Part shown: positions 14,230 to 14,926 of the stretch, piece by piece
Position numbering within the stretch: the stretch's first letter is position 1
Layout of the letters: each line of letters opens with the position of its first letter
DNA from: Armatimonadota bacterium
Lineage (GTDB): Bacteria > Armatimonadota > Fimbriimonadia > Fimbriimonadales > Fimbriimonadaceae
Length of the DNA stretch: 14,926 nucleotides
Assembly: GCA_023392285.1 (NCBI GenBank)
Contig: JAEVZK010000043.1
Location: forward strand, 1-14,926
Direction of reading: 5' to 3'
The notes under the pieces: generated by a model
Told to the model about the DNA's origin: nothing
Seen by the model: the letters and a program-made list of their open reading frames with translations, nothing else
Database searches by the model: none
Program-made: the position numbers and the translations under genes

Positions 14230-14926
14230 TCACCCAACGATCGTCGCTCGATCATCCAGCCCTCGCATCGGGGGCTCCAGAAGCTCGCGACGCCCGAACA
14301 GCTTATACGCCAGTCGCAGCCAGAGCAGTCGCCCAAAAGCCATCCAGCGTTCAAAGCCCCCGACCCCTTTCGACTTCGCTGCTTCAAAATGCTTCCGAGC
14401 CGCCTCCTTATGGCCCCGCTTCCACAACTTGAAGCCGAGCGCCATCGTCGTCGCACAGGTCTGCCGGATCGCCCGTCGATAGTCCTTCTCACCGAGCACG
14501 GCTCGATAGCGGTCGATCAGGAAGAAATACTCGTTCACGCGCTTCAGGTCGCCCAGCGTTTGGCCCCATTCTTGGCCCTCGTGAAACGTGACGATCGCAG
14601 TTTCACGCCCGAGCATGGCCAGATTGCTCCGCTCCATCAGCCGAAGATATAGCTCGATATCACCAACCAGCTTCCAGTCGGTAGGGAACGGCTCCGTTTG
14701 ATCGAGTACCGTCTTGCGGAAGAGGCAGCCGCTCGGATAGTTGAAGATGTTGAACGCGTAATGCGACTGAAACATCAGAAACATACGGATCGCCGATTCC
14801 CCGCTGTAAATGCCCTCCTGCAGGTGGTGCGCCTCATTGCGGAGGAAGCACCCTTCCAAATCCACCATGTGGAGGTAGGAAGTCAAAATACCGACGTCCG
14901 GGTTCGCTTCCATGATCGGAACGCCC
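14230..14926 (-). CDS. Family 2 glycosyltransferase, C-terminal part (runs off window)
   Basis: The frame is open from the right edge to a TGA at 14230-14232 and reads ...VPIMEANPDVGILTSYLHMV, SGCLFRKTVLDQTEPFPTDW, KLVGDIELYLRLMERSNLAM, then a helical tail. EANPDVG followed by a G-x-x-F-R-[KR] and a D-x-E-L-x-L-R box is typical of the second half of GT-A fold family 2 glycosyltransferases that add sugars to surface polysaccharides. The N-terminal nucleotide-sugar binding half and its DxD motif would lie to the right of the window. The internal ATG at 14911-14913 is probably not the true start, since the frame continues in family-like sequence to the edge. It converges with the AraC pseudogene and is probably ordinary chromosomal content outside the defence locus. 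Confidence 0.82.
   Translation of the reverse strand, partial: GVPIMEANPDVGILTSYLHMVDLEGCFLRNEAHHLQEGIYSGESAIRMFLMFQSHYAFNIFNYPSGCLFRKTVLDQTEPFPTDWKLVGDIELYLRLMERSNLAMLGRETAIVTFHEGQEWGQTLGDLKRVNEYFFLIDRYRAVLGEKDYRRAIRQTCATTMALGFKLWKRGHKEAARKHFEAAKSKGVGGFERWMAFGRLLWLRLAYKLFGRRELLEPPMRGLDDRATIVG

Noticed and set aside
14206..14652. Continuation of the AraC fragment's frame to 14652
   Set aside because: The sequence after 14205 loses AraC similarity and runs antisense to clear glycosyltransferase sequence.
1..14926. CRISPR arrays, tRNA or rRNA genes, and transposase genes
   Set aside because: Reading both strands I saw no regularly spaced direct repeats of CRISPR length, no tRNA-like arms, no rRNA sequence and no transposase frame.

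Overview
This is a bacterial window of fairly high but uneven GC. It is organised around a type I restriction-modification (R-M) locus that is interrupted by extra genes. Every gene from about 239 to 13368 lies on the + strand. The organism cannot be named from this alone. Few starts have a clear Shine-Dalgarno motif, several genes are joined by ATGA start/stop overlaps, and two kinds of dispersed GC-rich palindromic repeats are present. That suits a free-living, high-GC environmental bacterium (an Armatimonadota/Planctomycetota/Acidobacteriota-like lineage is a low-confidence guess).

Left edge (1-1478): two copies of an inverted-repeat element (about 34-87 and 103-168), then an unrecognised protein gene (239-1210). 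A 268-base gap follows that holds a short tandem array of REP-like palindromes (about 1290-1420) and a TATAAT box just before hsdR.

Core (1479-12134): the order is hsdR, hsdS, an alanine-rich coiled-coil protein with two membrane segments, a GHKL-type ATPase with a C-terminal HEPN-like RNxxxH motif, a DUF433-type antitoxin, a DUF5615/PIN-like toxin, and hsdM. The first three genes overlap by 4 bases each, the antitoxin and toxin also overlap by 4, and hsdM starts 16 bases after the toxin. The three R-M subunits would assemble into a type I complex (EcoEI-like HsdR). The four genes between hsdS and hsdM look like accessory defence cargo: a possible membrane plus ATPase/HEPN module and a toxin-antitoxin pair. 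The GHKL gene is clearly AT-richer than the hsd genes, which suggests separate acquisition.

Oddities in the core: HsdR has GKP where its Walker A motif should read GKT or GKS, and carries a palindrome-derived insert in its nuclease-helicase linker. HsdS carries an extra domain of about 200 residues in its central conserved region.

Right edge (12176-14926): a protein of a widespread uncharacterised family with an LT.SQLEAWN-type core, a membrane-anchored DUF2726 protein, a frameshifted and truncated AraC-type regulator pseudogene, and on the - strand the C-terminal part of a family 2 glycosyltransferase that runs off the window. The decayed regulator and the change of strand suggest the defence island ends near 13.4-14.2 kb.
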